This document shows, in pieces, positions 20,013 to 31,248 of a DNA stretch of 64,000 nucleotides. How positions within the stretch are numbered: position 1 is the first letter of the stretch; the number at the start of each line of letters is the position of its first letter. A model generated the notes under the pieces. The model was not told where the DNA came from. It searched no databases and saw only the letters and a program-made list of their open reading frames with translations. This DNA is from Vibrio sagamiensis NBRC 104589 (GTDB lineage: Bacteria > Pseudomonadota > Gammaproteobacteria > Enterobacterales > Vibrionaceae). The stretch spans positions 1 to 64,000 of the forward strand of contig NZ_BJXJ01000001.1 of NCBI RefSeq assembly GCF_007990935.1. The letters are read 5' to 3'. A program made the translations under genes and the position numbers.

Positions 20013-21236
20013 CTATCCTAAGATACTCATCAAGTTAAAGATAGGTAAGTACATTGCGGTAACTAAACTGCCAACGATGCCTCCAAGCAACAAGATGATA
20101 AGAGGCTCTAAGGTCTTACTGAGATTGTCGACGGTATTATCGACTTCAAACTCATAAATGGCTGCGATTTTGTTGAGCATATCATCCAATCGTCCAGACT
20201 CTTCACCAATCATCACCATTTGTAAAACTAACTCAGGAAAAGCGTTACAGTTTCTAAGAGCAATATAAACAGGTATCCCCGCGGCCGTATCAAAGTATAC
20301 GCTTTCGATTGCACGTTGATAATAGAGATTTCCAGTAGTTTTAGATGTTGCTTTTAAAGCATTCAGTATCGGAACACCAGCACTGAAACTCGTAGCTAAA
20401 GTTCGGCTAAATTTAGCTATCGCGGCTTTGGATAAAATCGGGCCAACAATAGGGCATTTGAGGTTAATACGGGCGATAAATAAACGTAATGTTTCTGAGT
20501 GGGGCATGGCCAGCTTGGTGAAGATAGCGCTAACACCAAAAAAGCTAATAATAATGAACCCCCAAGATTGTGCCCAAGCTGAAAGGTTGAGGATCATTTG
20601 GGTAAACGCTGGCAATTTGGTGCCAAATCCCGCAAACATAAGCTCAAACTCAGGAATTACCTTGGTCAGCATAAGGTAAGAGACGCTGAGAGAAACAAAG
20701 ATAACCATGCTTGGGTAAAGCAAAGCTTTAATAACTTTGGCTTTGAGTTGTTCACTTTTCTCTCTGTAATTTGCAAGGCGCTCAAATGTTTGCGATAAAT
20801 TTCCTGATTGTTCTCCGCTTGCGATTAAATCCGTGTAGAGGGAGCCAAAGTGATGGCTGGTGGAACGCATGGCTTTAGACATAGGAACCCCACTTTCAAC
20901 AGCTCGCGTAATAGACATTAAAATCGACTTCATTTCCGCTTTTTTATGATTTTCAGACACTAACTTTAGTGCTTGAACAATAGGGACCCCAGTCATCAAC
21001 ATGGTTGCAATTTGGCGAGTAAAAACCGTGATATCTTTGCTTTTGACCCGATTACTTAATTGAGTCAAGATTGAAAGGCGGCCTTTTTTTAGAGTTTTGA
21101 TTTGAATATGTTGTACTTTTAGACGTTCTTTTACTTCCATGTCACTCATGGCGAGTAGCTTTCCTGATACCTTTTTACCTAAGCTATTGATGCCTTTCCA
21201 GTGATAATTTTTAAGTTGAGGTAGGTGGGGCTTCAT
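20013..21236 (-). CDS. pilC: Type IV pilus inner-membrane platform protein
   Basis: A 407-residue GspF/PilC family protein that connects the assembly ATPase to the pilin. Two homologous GspF domains are visible: [22 protein letters not shown] (about 73-95) and [21 protein letters not shown] (about 275-295), each followed by GEQSG/GEESG motifs and hydrophobic helices. The last helix ends [29 protein letters not shown]. It sits between pilB and pilD. Confidence 0.96.
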   Translation of the reverse strand: MKPHLPQLKNYHWKGINSLGKKVSGKLLAMSDMEVKERLKVQHIQIKTLKKGRLSILTQLSNRVKSKDITVFTRQIATMLMTGVPIVQALKLVSENHKKAEMKSILMSITRAVESGVPMSKAMRSTSHHFGSLYTDLIASGEQSGNLSQTFERLANYREKSEQLKAKVIKALLYPSMVIFVSLSVSYLMLTKVIPEFELMFAGFGTKLPAFTQMILNLSAWAQSWGFIIISFFGVSAIFTKLAMPHSETLRLFIARINLKCPIVGPILSKAAIAKFSRTLATSFSAGVPILNALKATSKTTGNLYYQRAIESVYFDTAAGIPVYIALRNCNAFPELVLQMVMIGEESGRLDDMLNKIAAIYEFEVDNTVDNLSKTLEPLIILLLGGIVGSLVTAMYLPIFNLMSILG

Positions 21237-21262
21237 GCTGTTGAGACTCTCGTAAGCAGTGT

Positions 21263-22951
21263 TTAGAAATGAAGAACACGTTGAAGCTCGGCCAAACTGG
21301 TGATGCCTTGTTTGAGTTTTTCGAATCCAGACTGTTGTAAAGTTTGCATTCCATCAGCAATAGCAAGCTTTTCTAATTCATCGACACTAGCGCCTTTGAG
21401 TAGTGCGATTGATAGCCTACTATCAAAGCACATCACTTCATAAATTCCCGTTCTGCCACAATATCCATGAGTGCATTGGTCACAGCCATTTGGATTAGCT
21501 TGAAAAATTTGATCGGTTGGATTAAGACCGACTTGGCTAAGCTGAGTACAAATCTCCTGAAGTTGCCTGCAATGAATACATAGTTTCCGGGCTAACCGCT
21601 GGGCCACAATGAGGCTGAGAGAAGAGGCAAGATTAAACCTTTCTATTCCCATATTAGAGAGACGAATCACGGTTTCTGCCGCAGAATTAGTATGCAGCGT
21701 TGATAAAACTAGATGGCCGGTTTGAGCGGCTTTTATTGCAATATCGGCGGTATCAAAATCACGAATTTCTCCGACCATCACTACATCAGGATCTTGACGG
21801 AGAAAAGAACGCAATGCTTGTGAAAAACCAAAGCCAATTTTGGGCTGAATTTGAACTTGATTAATACCGGGTAAATGAATTTCAACTGGGTCTTCAGCTG
21901 TGGCAATATTAATTTCGGGTTGATTAAGCAAACGTAAACCCGAGTATAAAGATACCGTTTTACCGCTACCTGTCGGCCCTGTTATCAGGATCATGCCTTG
22001 TGGACGTTTTAATGCTTCTAGGTAGCATTGCTTTTGGTACTGATTATAGCCCAGCGTATTGATATCTAATGATGCCGAATTGCTGTCAAGAAGGCGAAGA
22101 ACGATCTTTTCTCCGAATAATGTTGGCAGGGTTGAGACCCGCATGTCGATCGCTCTGTTGTGACTTAATCTCAATTTGATTCTACCATCTTGAGGCAAAC
22201 GCCGTTCTGCAATGTCCAGTTTAGACAGGATTTTTATTCGAGAAGATAAGCGCCGGCTTAAGTGCCTTGGTGGTTGTTGAATTTCGACTAAAATACCATC
22301 ACAACGCAGGCGGATTCGATACATCTCTTCATAAGGCTCGAAATGAATGTCGGATGCACCTTTACGCACGGCATCAAGTAAAATTTGGTTGATATAGCGG
22401 CTGACAGGAGAATTATCCTGACTAAGATCTTCGAGGCTTTCACGCTCTTCAGAGCTGACTTCGACTAAATCGGCTAATTCGTCTTGATGAATGTCTTTGA
22501 GTTGAGACTTTTCTTGCTTGCATGTTTGGCCATATAAGCGCTTGATAGCGGTACTAAGTTCTAAAAAGTCTGCAAGAACCAGCTCAATGGATAAGCCCGT
22601 TGCGAAGCGAAAGTCATCTTCTACCTGTAAATTAGTCGGATCGGCGACCGCTAAAGTCAGCGAAATGGCGTTGCACTCAACAGGCAGAGCATGGTGGCGC
22701 GTGATCAGCTTGCGCAGACCCAAAGACTGACACAATGGTATATAGTCATATTGAGTAAGTGAGATACACGTTAGCCCAAAATGCTGACTGAGTAATTTAG
22801 TCAACTCTTGAGATTGAAGATGGCCTGAACCTATCACTGCTTCGGGAGTAGAAACACCCGAAGTTTTCATGTATTCATACAAGGTTTCTTCTTGAGAAGC
22901 ACTTAACTGTTCTGTTTGACGAAGAAACGTTGCCAAGCTGCTTAAGGTCAT
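21263..22951 (-). CDS. pilB: Type IV pilus assembly ATPase
   Basis: Hexameric AAA-type motor that powers pilus extension. The N-terminal MshEN-like domain covers about residues 1-140. Walker A GPTGSGKT is at residues 325-332, followed by the Asp box [24 protein letters not shown], the atypical Walker [13 protein letters not shown] and the His box [15 protein letters not shown]-terminal zinc site ([22 protein letters not shown]) is present. It is 562 residues, normal. Its start overlaps the pilA stop by 4 bases (ATGA), so pilin and motor are translationally coupled. Confidence 0.97.
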   Translation of the reverse strand: MTLSSLATFLRQTEQLSASQEETLYEYMKTSGVSTPEAVIGSGHLQSQELTKLLSQHFGLTCISLTQYDYIPLCQSLGLRKLITRHHALPVECNAISLTLAVADPTNLQVEDDFRFATGLSIELVLADFLELSTAIKRLYGQTCKQEKSQLKDIHQDELADLVEVSSEERESLEDLSQDNSPVSRYINQILLDAVRKGASDIHFEPYEEMYRIRLRCDGILVEIQQPPRHLSRRLSSRIKILSKLDIAERRLPQDGRIKLRLSHNRAIDMRVSTLPTLFGEKIVLRLLDSNSASLDINTLGYNQYQKQCYLEALKRPQGMILITGPTGSGKTVSLYSGLRLLNQPEINIATAEDPVEIHLPGINQVQIQPKIGFGFSQALRSFLRQDPDVVMVGEIRDFDTADIAIKAAQTGHLVLSTLHTNSAAETVIRLSNMGIERFNLASSLSLIVAQRLARKLCIHCRQLQEICTQLSQVGLNPTDQIFQANPNGCDQCTHGYCGRTGIYEVMCFDSRLSIALLKGASVDELEKLAIADGMQTLQQSGFEKLKQGITSLAELQRVLHF

Positions 22952-23394
22952 TGACAGCTTTTCGGTCTCAAAGTGCTTTCAACAGCTGTTGCACCTGAGG
23001 CGGTACATCGCCAGCCTCCGTCACTATCTCGTTTCAGAGCAAATGTCTTGTTTGATAACAACGCGCTAACATTGCTGCTTGAGAAAGTGAAGATAATATC
23101 ACCAGCAGAAGAGATACCTTGAGAAAAAGCCATGCTTCCCTGAGGTATGCTGCTTGGGACACCTAGAGCAGAAGATTGCGAGGTTGCAGGGAAAATGCCG
23201 TACTCAATGGTATAAGCTTCTACGTTAACTTTAACGCCAGCCATGGAAGAAAGAGCGGCTGCGACTTCGGCTTTTGCAACGTATTTTTGATATTGAGGAA
23301 TAGCAATCGCTGCGAGTACGCCGATCACGGCAACGACAATCATAAGTTCAATAAGAGTAAAACCCTGCTGGCGTTTCTGTTTCTTGCTTGTCAT
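22948..23394 (-). CDS. pilA: Type IVa major pilin (chitin-regulated pilus type)
   Basis: A 148-residue prepilin. The leader [11 protein letters not shown] is cleaved before Phe12, giving mature [24 protein letters not shown] with the conserved Glu5. A C-terminal disulfide loop is set by Cys in GWRCTAS and the final SCQ. The start is ATG 23394 with AAGGA 6 bases upstream; the frame opens five codons earlier at TTG. In vibrios the PilABCD pilus is induced by chitin and needed for DNA uptake (established knowledge). The short basic leader and class IVa features agree. Confidence 0.95.
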   Translation of the reverse strand: MTSKKQKRQQGFTLIELMIVVAVIGVLAAIAIPQYQKYVAKAEVAAALSSMAGVKVNVEAYTIEYGIFPATSQSSALGVPSSIPQGSMAFSQGISSAGDIIFTFSSSNVSALLSNKTFALKRDSDGGWRCTASGATAVESTLRPKSCQ

Positions 23395-23507
23395 GTGTTT
23401 CCTTAACAATGAATGGGGCTGGTAGCAATTATCGAGTACAGAAGGGTAAAAACTGTTTAAAAAACAAGAAACAAATAATATGACAGGGTTCGAGTGAGGT
23501 TGGATTG

Positions 23508-23537
23508 TTTGTATTTTTGTTGCAACAAAAATACAAA
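23508..23537. repeat. Perfect 30-bp palindrome upstream of pilA
   Basis: The sequence from 23508 to 23537 is identical to its reverse complement, centred on TTGCAA, with arms TTTGTATTTTTGTTG. It is 114 bases upstream of the pilA ATG. It could be an operator for a dimeric regulator or an AT-rich hairpin at the end of the nadC message. Confidence 0.7.
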
Positions 23538-23605
23538 GTTTTGCGAGGGAGTGGAGTCAGGGGGAAAGAAAGAGTTCAGTCGCTGAGTGATTTGCAGTGA
23601 AGTTA

Positions 23606-23627
23606 GCTCCTGCTGATTGGCAGGAGC
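23606..23627 (-). terminator. Hairpin after nadC
   Basis: GCTCCTGC / GCAGGAGC form an 8-bp perfect stem with a 6-base loop just after the nadC stop. No T-run follows on the minus strand, so it may be a weak terminator or a 3'-end stabiliser. Confidence 0.5.
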
Positions 23628-23639
23628 ATAAAGTATGTA

Positions 23640-24593
<954 letters not shown>

Positions 24594-24619
24594 TTAATTT
24601 ACAAAGTAGAGAGGTTGAT

Positions 24620-25183
24620 ATGTGTCTAACAATTGAAAAGGGCTGGCTGCAACAAATAAAACATGTTCCTTCGCCATTTTTTGATGCTCGCCCTGAACAA
24701 AATGATATTTCTCTGCTGGTCATTCACAATATTAGTTTACCGCCGGGCCAATTTGGCGGTTCACATATAGAAGCCTTTTTTACTGGACAGCTTGATGCCA
24801 AAGTTCACCCTTTTTTCAATGTTATTCATAATATTGGAGTGTCTGCGCATTGCCTTATCAAGCGTGATGGGAACATTATTCAATTTGTCTCCTTTTTGGA
24901 CCGAGCCTGGCATGCAGGTTTATCAAGTTTTGCAGGTCGTGAACGCTGTAATGATTATTCGATCGGAATTGAGCTGGAAGGAACCGACTTTATTGCATAT
25001 ACAGAGGCTCAGTACGAGGCTCTGGTGAAAATAACACAGGCGCTGATGTTGACTTACCCAAACATTAATAAAGAAAGAATAACCGGACATCAATTTATAG
25101 CTCCCTTGAGAAAAAGCGATCCTGGTCTAAGCTTTGACTGGAAAAAGTTCAGACATGGCATTGCTCACCATCCTGCATCATAG
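24620..25183 (+). CDS. ampD: 1,6-anhydro-N-acetylmuramyl-L-alanine amidase
   Basis: Cytoplasmic zinc amidase that recycles anhydromuropeptides; its loss induces chromosomal ampC in species that carry ampR. Family segments: SLLVIHNISLPPGQFGG (first zinc His), HPFFNVIHNIGVSAHCLIKRDGNIIQFV, DYSIGIELEGTD (catalytic Glu) and GHQFIAPLRKSDPG (His and Asp zinc ligands, Lys). The frame opens at 24575, but ATG 24620 is preceded by AGAGAGG and gives the usual 187 residues. No ampE follows here. Confidence 0.96.
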   Translation: MCLTIEKGWLQQIKHVPSPFFDARPEQNDISLLVIHNISLPPGQFGGSHIEAFFTGQLDAKVHPFFNVIHNIGVSAHCLIKRDGNIIQFVSFLDRAWHAGLSSFAGRERCNDYSIGIELEGTDFIAYTEAQYEALVKITQALMLTYPNINKERITGHQFIAPLRKSDPGLSFDWKKFRHGIAHHPAS

Positions 25184-25387
25184 TGAACATGATAAGGAAT
25201 GCATTAGAGTGTGCTTTTTTGTACGTCGAATGATTTGTTATCTTTTAATTATTATGCCTAATAGTCAGTTTAAAGATGTGAAACGAACTTGAGGCTAAAT
25301 TGTTAAAAATGAACAAATAAATTATCAACCTTTGTTGAATCTCTCATTTATGAATCGATTTTATATTATTCATATTGTTTTTATGAA

Positions 25388-25410
25388 TGTAATTGGTCAT
25401 ACCAATTACA
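25388..25410. promoter_or_regulatory. PdhR operator, distal
   Basis: AATTGGT-CAT-ACCAATT matches the PdhR consensus AATTGGTnnnACCAATT exactly. The symmetry extends to 10-bp arms (TGTAATTGGT / ACCAATTACA). It is about 160 bases upstream of pdhR. Confidence 0.85.
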
Positions 25411-25527
25411 TTGCTGGTTTTTTAGGCATACGTTACTAGACTGTAGCAACTGGTTTGGTTCTATGATTTGGGTCAACTTTTGGCTGGACATTTAACACTC
25501 ATTTATGTTAATTTTAAGGTCATATTA

Positions 25528-25544
25528 AATTGGTATTACCAATT
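25528..25544. promoter_or_regulatory. PdhR operator, proximal
   Basis: AATTGGT-ATT-ACCAATT is an exact match to the PdhR consensus, 28 bases before the pdhR start. It would repress the pdhR-aceEF promoter when pyruvate is low. Confidence 0.9.
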
Positions 25545-25571
25545 ACCTGCAAAAGTAGAAGAACAATATTT

Positions 25572-26339
25572 ATGGCTTATCAAAGGATTCGTCAGCCAAA
25601 ACTTTCTGATGTTATTGAACAAGAACTTGAGAGGCTGATAGTGGAAGGGACTTTATCTCCAGGTCAGCAGTTACCGCCTGAGAGAGAACTGGCAAAACAG
25701 TTTGAAGTGTCTCGTCCTTCCATTCGTGAAGCTATTCAGCGTTTGGAAGCTAAGCGCTTACTCACCCGACGCCAAGGTGGTGGTACGTTTGTGAGTGAAA
25801 ACATCTGGAAAAGCTTTTCCGACCCTTTGTTAAACTTATTGTCCAGTCACTCTGAGACGCAGCTAGATCTTTTAGAGTCGCGTCATGCGATGGAAGGGCT
25901 GTGTGCTTATTTTGCGGCGTTACGTGGTACCAAAGAAGATTTTGAACGTATCCAAGCGTGCTTGGTGCAAATCAGTAAAGAGCAAAAAAGCAATAACGTG
26001 GAAGCAGAAGCTGCTGCTGTTATGCAGTTTCTTATTGCTCTAACAGAAGCTGCACATAATGTTGTGTTGCTTCATATTGTGCGTAGTCTTGCCCCTTTAC
26101 TGGAACAAAATGTTCTACAGAATTTGAAGTTACTTCATCGCCGTGAAGAGGTGGTGGATAAAGTCAGTAAACACCGAGCTAATATTGTCGATGCGATCGT
26201 TTCTGGTTTGCCTGAAAAGGCTCGTGAAATGTCACATTCACATTTGGCTTATATCGAAGAAACATTGTTGGATTTGACCCGAGAAGAGTCTCGACGAGAG
26301 CGCTCTCTACGCCGAATTCAACAAGGTAACGATTCTTAA
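25572..26339 (+). CDS. pdhR: Pyruvate-sensing GntR-family repressor PdhR
   Basis: Represses the pyruvate dehydrogenase operon and releases DNA when pyruvate binds. The N-terminal winged helix contains [45 protein letters not shown] (about residues 28-72); the C-terminal FadR-type FCD domain follows with the His-rich region LLHRREE and [11 protein letters not shown]. The frame is open from 25530, but the ATG at 25572 gives the family start [16 protein letters not shown] and 255 residues. It is upstream of aceE by 55 bases and is probably autoregulated through the two operators. Confidence 0.96.
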   Translation: MAYQRIRQPKLSDVIEQELERLIVEGTLSPGQQLPPERELAKQFEVSRPSIREAIQRLEAKRLLTRRQGGGTFVSENIWKSFSDPLLNLLSSHSETQLDLLESRHAMEGLCAYFAALRGTKEDFERIQACLVQISKEQKSNNVEAEAAAVMQFLIALTEAAHNVVLLHIVRSLAPLLEQNVLQNLKLLHRREEVVDKVSKHRANIVDAIVSGLPEKAREMSHSHLAYIEETLLDLTREESRRERSLRRIQQGNDS

Positions 26340-26394
26340 TACAAGAACCGCTTAGTTAAATCAGTAGATCCAACCAACAGAAGGATAGATCGCC

Positions 26395-29058
26395 ATGTCT
26401 GACATGAAGCATGACGTAGATGCACTGGAAACTCAAGATTGGCTTCAAGCCCTTGAGTCAGTTGTTCGTGAAGAAGGTGTAGAACGTGCACAGTTTCTAT
26501 TAGAAACCGTTCTAGAAAAAGCACGTCTAGACGGCGTTGATATGCCAACAGGTATCAACACAAACTACATCAACACAATTCCAGCTGCACAAGAACCAGC
26601 TTACCCTGGTGATGTAACTCTTGAGCGTCGTATTCGTTCGATTATTCGCTGGAACGCAATCATGATCGTATTGCGTGCTTCTAAGAAAGACCTAGACCTT
26701 GGTGGTCATATGGCTTCTTATCAGTCAGCAGCAGCTTTCTATGAAGTTTGTTTTAACCACTTCTTCCGTGCTCCAAACGAGAAGGATGGTGGTGATCTTG
26801 TTTACTACCAAGGTCATATCTCGCCAGGTATCTACGCTCGTGCATTCGTTGAAGGTCGTCTAACTGAAGATCAGCTAGACAACTTCCGTCAAGAAGTAGA
26901 CGGTAAAGGTATCCCATCATACCCACATCCTAAATTGATGCCTGAGTTCTGGCAATTCCCAACAGTATCTATGGGTCTTGGCCCAATTTCTGCTATCTAC
27001 CAAGCTCGTTTCCTTAAATACCTAGACGGTCGTGGTCTAAAAGACACGTCTGCACAGCGTGTATACGCGTTCCTAGGTGACGGTGAGATGGATGAGCCAG
27101 AATCACGTGGTTCACTGTCTTTCGCTGCACGTGAGAAACTAGACAACCTAACATTCCTAATCAACTGTAACCTACAGCGTCTAGACGGCCCTGTAATGGG
27201 TAACGGAAGCATCATCCAAGAACTAGAAGGCCTATTCAAAGGTGCTGGTTGGAACGTTGTTAAAGTTATTTGGGGTAGCAACTGGGATGCTCTACTTGCT
27301 AAAGATACAACAGGTAAGCTTCTACAGCTGATGAACGAAACGGTAGATGGTGACTACCAAACATTTAAATCTAAAGATGGTGCTTACGTACGTGAACACT
27401 TCTTTGGTAAGTACCCAGAGACAGCTGCACTAGTTGCAGACATGACTGACGATGAAATCTTCGCACTTAAGCGCGGTGGTCACGAGTCTTCTAAACTGTA
27501 CGCAGCTTACAAAAACGCAGCAGAAACTAAAGGTCGCCCAACAGTAATCTTAGCGAAGACTGTTAAAGGTTACGGCATGGGTGAAGCAGCTGAAGGTAAG
27601 AACATCGCGCACCAAGTTAAGAAGATGGACATGACTCACGTACTACACCTACGTGATCGCCTAGGTCTTCAAGACATCCTAACTGACGAAGCAGTGAAAG
27701 AACTTCCATACCTGAAACTTGAAGAAGGTTCAGCGGAATACGAATACCTACACGCTCGTCGTAAAGAACTAAAAGGTTACACACCACAGCGTCTACCTAA
27801 GTTCACTCAAGAATTCAAAACACCTGAGCTAGAAGAGTTCGCTCCGCTACTAAGCGAGCAGAAGCGTGATATCTCTACAACAATGGCTTACGTTCGTACT
27901 CTTAATATCCTGCTTAAGAACAAGAACATTGGTAAGAACATCGTTCCTATCATCTGTGACGAAGCTCGTACGTTCGGTATGGAAGGTCTGTTCCGTCAGA
28001 TTGGTATCTACAACCCGCAGGGTCAGAACTACACACCTCAAGATCGCGATATCGTTTCTTACTACAAAGAAGCAACTTCAGGTCAGGTTCTACAAGAAGG
28101 TATCAACGAACTAGGTTCAATGGCATCTTGGGTTGCTGCTGCGACTTCTTACAGCACAAACGATCTGCCAATGATTCCGTTTTACATCTACTACTCAATG
28201 TTTGGTTTCCAACGTGTAGGTGATATGGCGTGGATGGCTGGTGACCAACAAGCTCGTGGTTTCTTACTAGGTGCTACTGCTGGTCGTACAACGCTAAACG
28301 GTGAAGGTTTACAGCACGAAGACGGCCACTCGCACATCATGGCGAATACCGTTCCTAACTGTATCTCTTACGATCCAACATTCGCTTACGAAGTTGCAGT
28401 AATCATGCAAGATGGTATCCGTCGTATGTACGGTGAGAACCAAGAGAACGTGTTCTACTACCTAACTGTAATGAACGAAAACTACGCAATGCCAGCAATG
28501 CCAGAAGGCGCTGAAGAAGGCATCCGTAAGGGTATCTACAAGCTTGAGTCTTACGCAGGTGATAAGTCTAAAGTTCAGCTAATGGGCTCTGGTACTATCA
28601 TGAACGAAGTACGTAAAGCAGCGACTATCCTAAGCGAAGAGTACGGCATCGCATCTGACGTGTTCTCTGTAACATCGTTCAACGAGCTAACTCGTGACGG
28701 TCAAGACGTAGAGCGTTACAACATGCTTCACCCAGAAGCAGAAGCGAAAGTACCTTACATTGCACAAGTAATGGGTACTGAGCCAGCAATCGCAGCGACT
28801 GACTACATGAAGAACTACTCTGAGCAAGTTCGTGCGTTCATGCCTTCTGAGTCTTACAAAGTACTGGGCACTGATGGTTACGGCCGTTCTGACAGCCGTG
28901 AGAACCTACGTCGTCACTTCGAAGTTAACGCAGGCTACGTAGTAGTTGCAGCTCTTACTGAGCTAGCGAAACGTGGTGATGTTGAGAAGTCAGTAGTCGT
29001 TGAAGCGATTGCTAAGTTCAACATCGACACTGAAAAAACTAACCCACAATACGCTTAA
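26395..29058 (+). CDS. aceE: Pyruvate dehydrogenase E1 component
   Basis: Thiamine diphosphate-dependent homodimeric E1 that decarboxylates pyruvate and acetylates the lipoyl groups of E2. It is 887 residues, the normal length of the gamma-proteobacterial type. The ThDP motif runs from GDGEMDEPES to NCNLQRLDGPVMGN (about residues 228-270). Other conserved segments are VYYQGHISPGIYARAF, the active-site loop region VKKMDMTHVLHLRDRLG, EDGHSHIMANTVPNC and LGTDGYGRSDSRENLRRHFEV. AAGGAT precedes the ATG. Codon use is strongly biased to CGT, GGT and CTA, as in highly expressed Vibrio genes. Confidence 0.98.
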   Translation: MSDMKHDVDALETQDWLQALESVVREEGVERAQFLLETVLEKARLDGVDMPTGINTNYINTIPAAQEPAYPGDVTLERRIRSIIRWNAIMIVLRASKKDLDLGGHMASYQSAAAFYEVCFNHFFRAPNEKDGGDLVYYQGHISPGIYARAFVEGRLTEDQLDNFRQEVDGKGIPSYPHPKLMPEFWQFPTVSMGLGPISAIYQARFLKYLDGRGLKDTSAQRVYAFLGDGEMDEPESRGSLSFAAREKLDNLTFLINCNLQRLDGPVMGNGSIIQELEGLFKGAGWNVVKVIWGSNWDALLAKDTTGKLLQLMNETVDGDYQTFKSKDGAYVREHFFGKYPETAALVADMTDDEIFALKRGGHESSKLYAAYKNAAETKGRPTVILAKTVKGYGMGEAAEGKNIAHQVKKMDMTHVLHLRDRLGLQDILTDEAVKELPYLKLEEGSAEYEYLHARRKELKGYTPQRLPKFTQEFKTPELEEFAPLLSEQKRDISTTMAYVRTLNILLKNKNIGKNIVPIICDEARTFGMEGLFRQIGIYNPQGQNYTPQDRDIVSYYKEATSGQVLQEGINELGSMASWVAAATSYSTNDLPMIPFYIYYSMFGFQRVGDMAWMAGDQQARGFLLGATAGRTTLNGEGLQHEDGHSHIMANTVPNCISYDPTFAYEVAVIMQDGIRRMYGENQENVFYYLTVMNENYAMPAMPEGAEEGIRKGIYKLESYAGDKSKVQLMGSGTIMNEVRKAATILSEEYGIASDVFSVTSFNELTRDGQDVERYNMLHPEAEAKVPYIAQVMGTEPAIAATDYMKNYSEQVRAFMPSESYKVLGTDGYGRSDSRENLRRHFEVNAGYVVVAALTELAKRGDVEKSVVVEAIAKFNIDTEKTNPQYA

Positions 29059-29088
29059 TACAGCGCTTAACTAGAAGGTAAATAAGCA

Positions 29089-30993
29089 ATGGCAATCGAA
29101 ATTAATGTACCTGACATCGGTGCGGATGAGGTTGAAGTTACTGAGATTCTTGTAAGCGTTGGCGACAAGGTTGAAGAAGAGCAGTCTCTGATCACTGTTG
29201 AAGGCGACAAAGCTTCTATGGAAGTTCCAGCGTCTCAAGCAGGTATTGTTAAAGAAATCAAAGTAGCGGAAGGTGATTCTGTTACTACTGGTTCTCTTAT
29301 CATGATTTTCGAAGCCGAGGGTGCAGCAGCTGCTGCACCTGCTCCTGCAGTAGAAGCGGCTCCAGCAGCAGCTCCAGCTCCAGCAGCAGCGGCAGCAGAA
29401 CTTAAAGAAGTTCACGTTCCTGATATCGGTGGCGACGAAGTAGAAGTTACTGAAATCATGGTTGCAGTTGGCGACAGCATCGAAGAAGAGCAATCTCTTC
29501 TGACGGTTGAAGGCGACAAAGCATCAATGGAAGTTCCAGCGCCATTCGCTGGTACGCTAAAAGAGATCAAAGTTGCTGCTGGCGATAAAGTAACAACTGG
29601 TTCTCTAATCATGGTTTTCTCTGTAGGTGGTAGCGAAACTGCTGGTTCAGGCGCAGCAGCGGCTCCTGCTGCAGTAGAGGCTCCAGCGGCACCTGCGGCG
29701 GCTCCAGCTGAGAAAGAAGTAAACGTTCCAGATATCGGCGGTGACGAAGTTGAAGTTACTGAAGTAATGGTAGCGGTTGGCGACACAGTAGAAGAAGAGC
29801 AATCTCTAATCACTGTTGAAGGCGATAAAGCTTCTATGGAAGTTCCTGCACCATTCGCTGGTACGGTAAAAGAAATCAAGATTGCAGCGGGCGATAAAGT
29901 AACGACTGGCTCTCTAATCATGACCTTCGTTGTTGAAGGCGCGGCTCCAGCTCCTGTAGCGGCACCTGCACAAGCAGCAGCTCCAGCGGTAGCTCCTAAA
30001 GCTGAAGCTCCAGCGGCGGCAGCTCCTGCAGCGACTGGTGATTTCCAAGAGAACAACGACTACGCACACGCATCTCCAGTTGTTCGTCGTCTTGCTCGTG
30101 AATTCGGCGTTAACCTATCTAAGGTTAAAGGTACTGGTCGTAAGAGCCGTATCCTAAAAGAAGACGTTCAAGCTTACGTTAAAGATGCACTTAAGCGTCT
30201 TGAATCTGGCGTAGGTGCAGCAGCATCTGGCAAAGGCGACGGCGCAGCGCTTGGTCTACTACCTTGGCCAAAAGTTGACTTCAGCAAGTTCGGCGAAACT
30301 GAAGTTCAGAAGCTTTCTAAGATCAAGAAGATCTCTGGTGCAAACCTACATCGTAACTGGGTAATGATTCCTCACGTTACACAGTGGGACAACGCTGACA
30401 TCACTGAGCTAGAAGCATTCCGTAAAGAGCAGAACGCAATCGAAGCGAAGAAAGACACTGGAATGAAGATCACTCCTCTTGTGTTCATCATGAAAGCGGT
30501 TGCTAAAGCACTTGAAGCGTTCCCAGCGTTTAACTCTTCACTTTCTGAAGATGGCGAAAGCATCATTCTTAAGAAGTACGTAAACGTAGGTATTGCAGTA
30601 GATACGCCAAACGGTCTTGTTGTTCCTGTATTTAAAGACGTGAACAAGAAAGGCATCTATGAGCTATCTGAAGAGCTAATGGCAGTTTCTAAGAAAGCAC
30701 GTGCTGGCAAGCTCACTGCGGCTGATATGCAAGGCGGTTGTTTCACAATCTCTAGCCTTGGTGGTATTGGCGGTACAGCGTTTACGCCAATCGTAAACGC
30801 ACCTGAAGTGGGCATCCTTGGTGTGTCTAAGTCTGAAATGAAACCTGTATGGAATGGTAAAGAATTTGAACCTCGCTTACAGCTTCCACTGTCTCTATCA
30901 TACGACCACCGTGTGATCGATGGTGCTGAAGGTGCGCGTTTCATTACTTTCCTAAACGGCGCACTATCAGACATTCGTCGTCTTGTTCTTTAA
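29089..30993 (+). CDS. aceF: Dihydrolipoamide acetyltransferase (E2), three lipoyl domains
   Basis: Core of the pyruvate dehydrogenase complex; it transfers the acetyl group to CoA. Three near-identical lipoyl domains carry the motif [10 protein letters not shown] with lipoyl Lys at residues 41, 144 and 247. They are joined by flexible Ala/Pro-rich linkers. The peripheral subunit-binding domain ([19 protein letters not shown]) is near residue 330, followed by the catalytic domain with the active-site [13 protein letters not shown] near the C-terminus. It is 634 residues, similar to E. coli. The DNA of the three domains is a set of direct repeats about 309 bases apart. Confidence 0.98.
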   Translation: MAIEINVPDIGADEVEVTEILVSVGDKVEEEQSLITVEGDKASMEVPASQAGIVKEIKVAEGDSVTTGSLIMIFEAEGAAAAAPAPAVEAAPAAAPAPAAAAAELKEVHVPDIGGDEVEVTEIMVAVGDSIEEEQSLLTVEGDKASMEVPAPFAGTLKEIKVAAGDKVTTGSLIMVFSVGGSETAGSGAAAAPAAVEAPAAPAAAPAEKEVNVPDIGGDEVEVTEVMVAVGDTVEEEQSLITVEGDKASMEVPAPFAGTVKEIKIAAGDKVTTGSLIMTFVVEGAAPAPVAAPAQAAAPAVAPKAEAPAAAAPAATGDFQENNDYAHASPVVRRLAREFGVNLSKVKGTGRKSRILKEDVQAYVKDALKRLESGVGAAASGKGDGAALGLLPWPKVDFSKFGETEVQKLSKIKKISGANLHRNWVMIPHVTQWDNADITELEAFRKEQNAIEAKKDTGMKITPLVFIMKAVAKALEAFPAFNSSLSEDGESIILKKYVNVGIAVDTPNGLVVPVFKDVNKKGIYELSEELMAVSKKARAGKLTAADMQGGCFTISSLGGIGGTAFTPIVNAPEVGILGVSKSEMKPVWNGKEFEPRLQLPLSLSYDHRVIDGAEGARFITFLNGALSDIRRLVL

Positions 30994-31008
30994 TTAAGAA
31001 TAAAGATT

Positions 31009-31034
31009 CAGAGGCGGCAACTAAGCCGCCTCTG
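31009..31034 (+). terminator. Hairpin between aceF and lpd
   Basis: CAGAGGCGGC / GCCGCCTCTG form a 10-bp perfect stem with a 6-base loop 15 bases after aceF. It lacks a good T-run, so it may be a partial terminator or a barrier to 3' exonucleases that raises aceEF mRNA over lpd readthrough. Confidence 0.55.
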
Positions 31035-31170
31035 TTACTAGAATTACCGAATGGTTTGGTGGGGAAGCAGACGCTTTCGATGCCGAACTGTTGTCTAGCT
31101 CACAGGCTAAATTGATTTACTTTTCATGCCATTAACATCTCTGTAAACTGATGCGGTCTGAAAATAACGG

Positions 31171-31199
31171 TTTAAAACAAAACAGACGTTAATTATATA
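31171..31199 (+). promoter_or_regulatory. Candidate promoter of lpd
   Basis: TTTAAA and TATATA are separated by 17 bases (each 4 of 6 to consensus), about 50 bases before the lpd ATG. A separate lpd promoter is expected because E3 is shared with other 2-oxoacid dehydrogenases and the glycine cleavage system. Confidence 0.35.
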
Positions 31200-31248
31200 A
31201 ATCAATACTTACTCAGCCTGTTAGGGATAATGACTACAAGAGGTCACA

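Larger units (their letters stand above)
25184..25571. other. 388-base regulatory region between ampD and pdhR
   Basis: A non-coding, AT-rich region that carries two PdhR operators (listed separately). Three copies of TATGAAT or its complement lie at 25349-25355, 25368-25374 and 25382-25388; the outer two are 33 bases apart. No strong -35/-10 pair was identified with confidence, and no hairpin terminator after ampD was seen. Confidence 0.6.

Noticed and set aside
23395-23507. Possible sigma-54 promoter for pilA
   Set aside because: No GG-N10-GC pair with good flanks was found between the palindrome and the pilin start; Pseudomonas uses sigma-54 for pilA, but that cannot be transferred here.
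29071-29493. Long minus-strand ORFs opposite aceF, aceE and acnB
   Set aside because: They have compositions dictated by the coding strand (Cys/Phe/Ser or Thr/Ser rich), no Shine-Dalgarno and no recognisable family; they are shadows of real genes.
29089-29960. Tandem direct repeats about 309 bases apart inside aceF
   Set aside because: They are the three lipoyl domains of E2 and are normal for this gene type, not a new repeat element.
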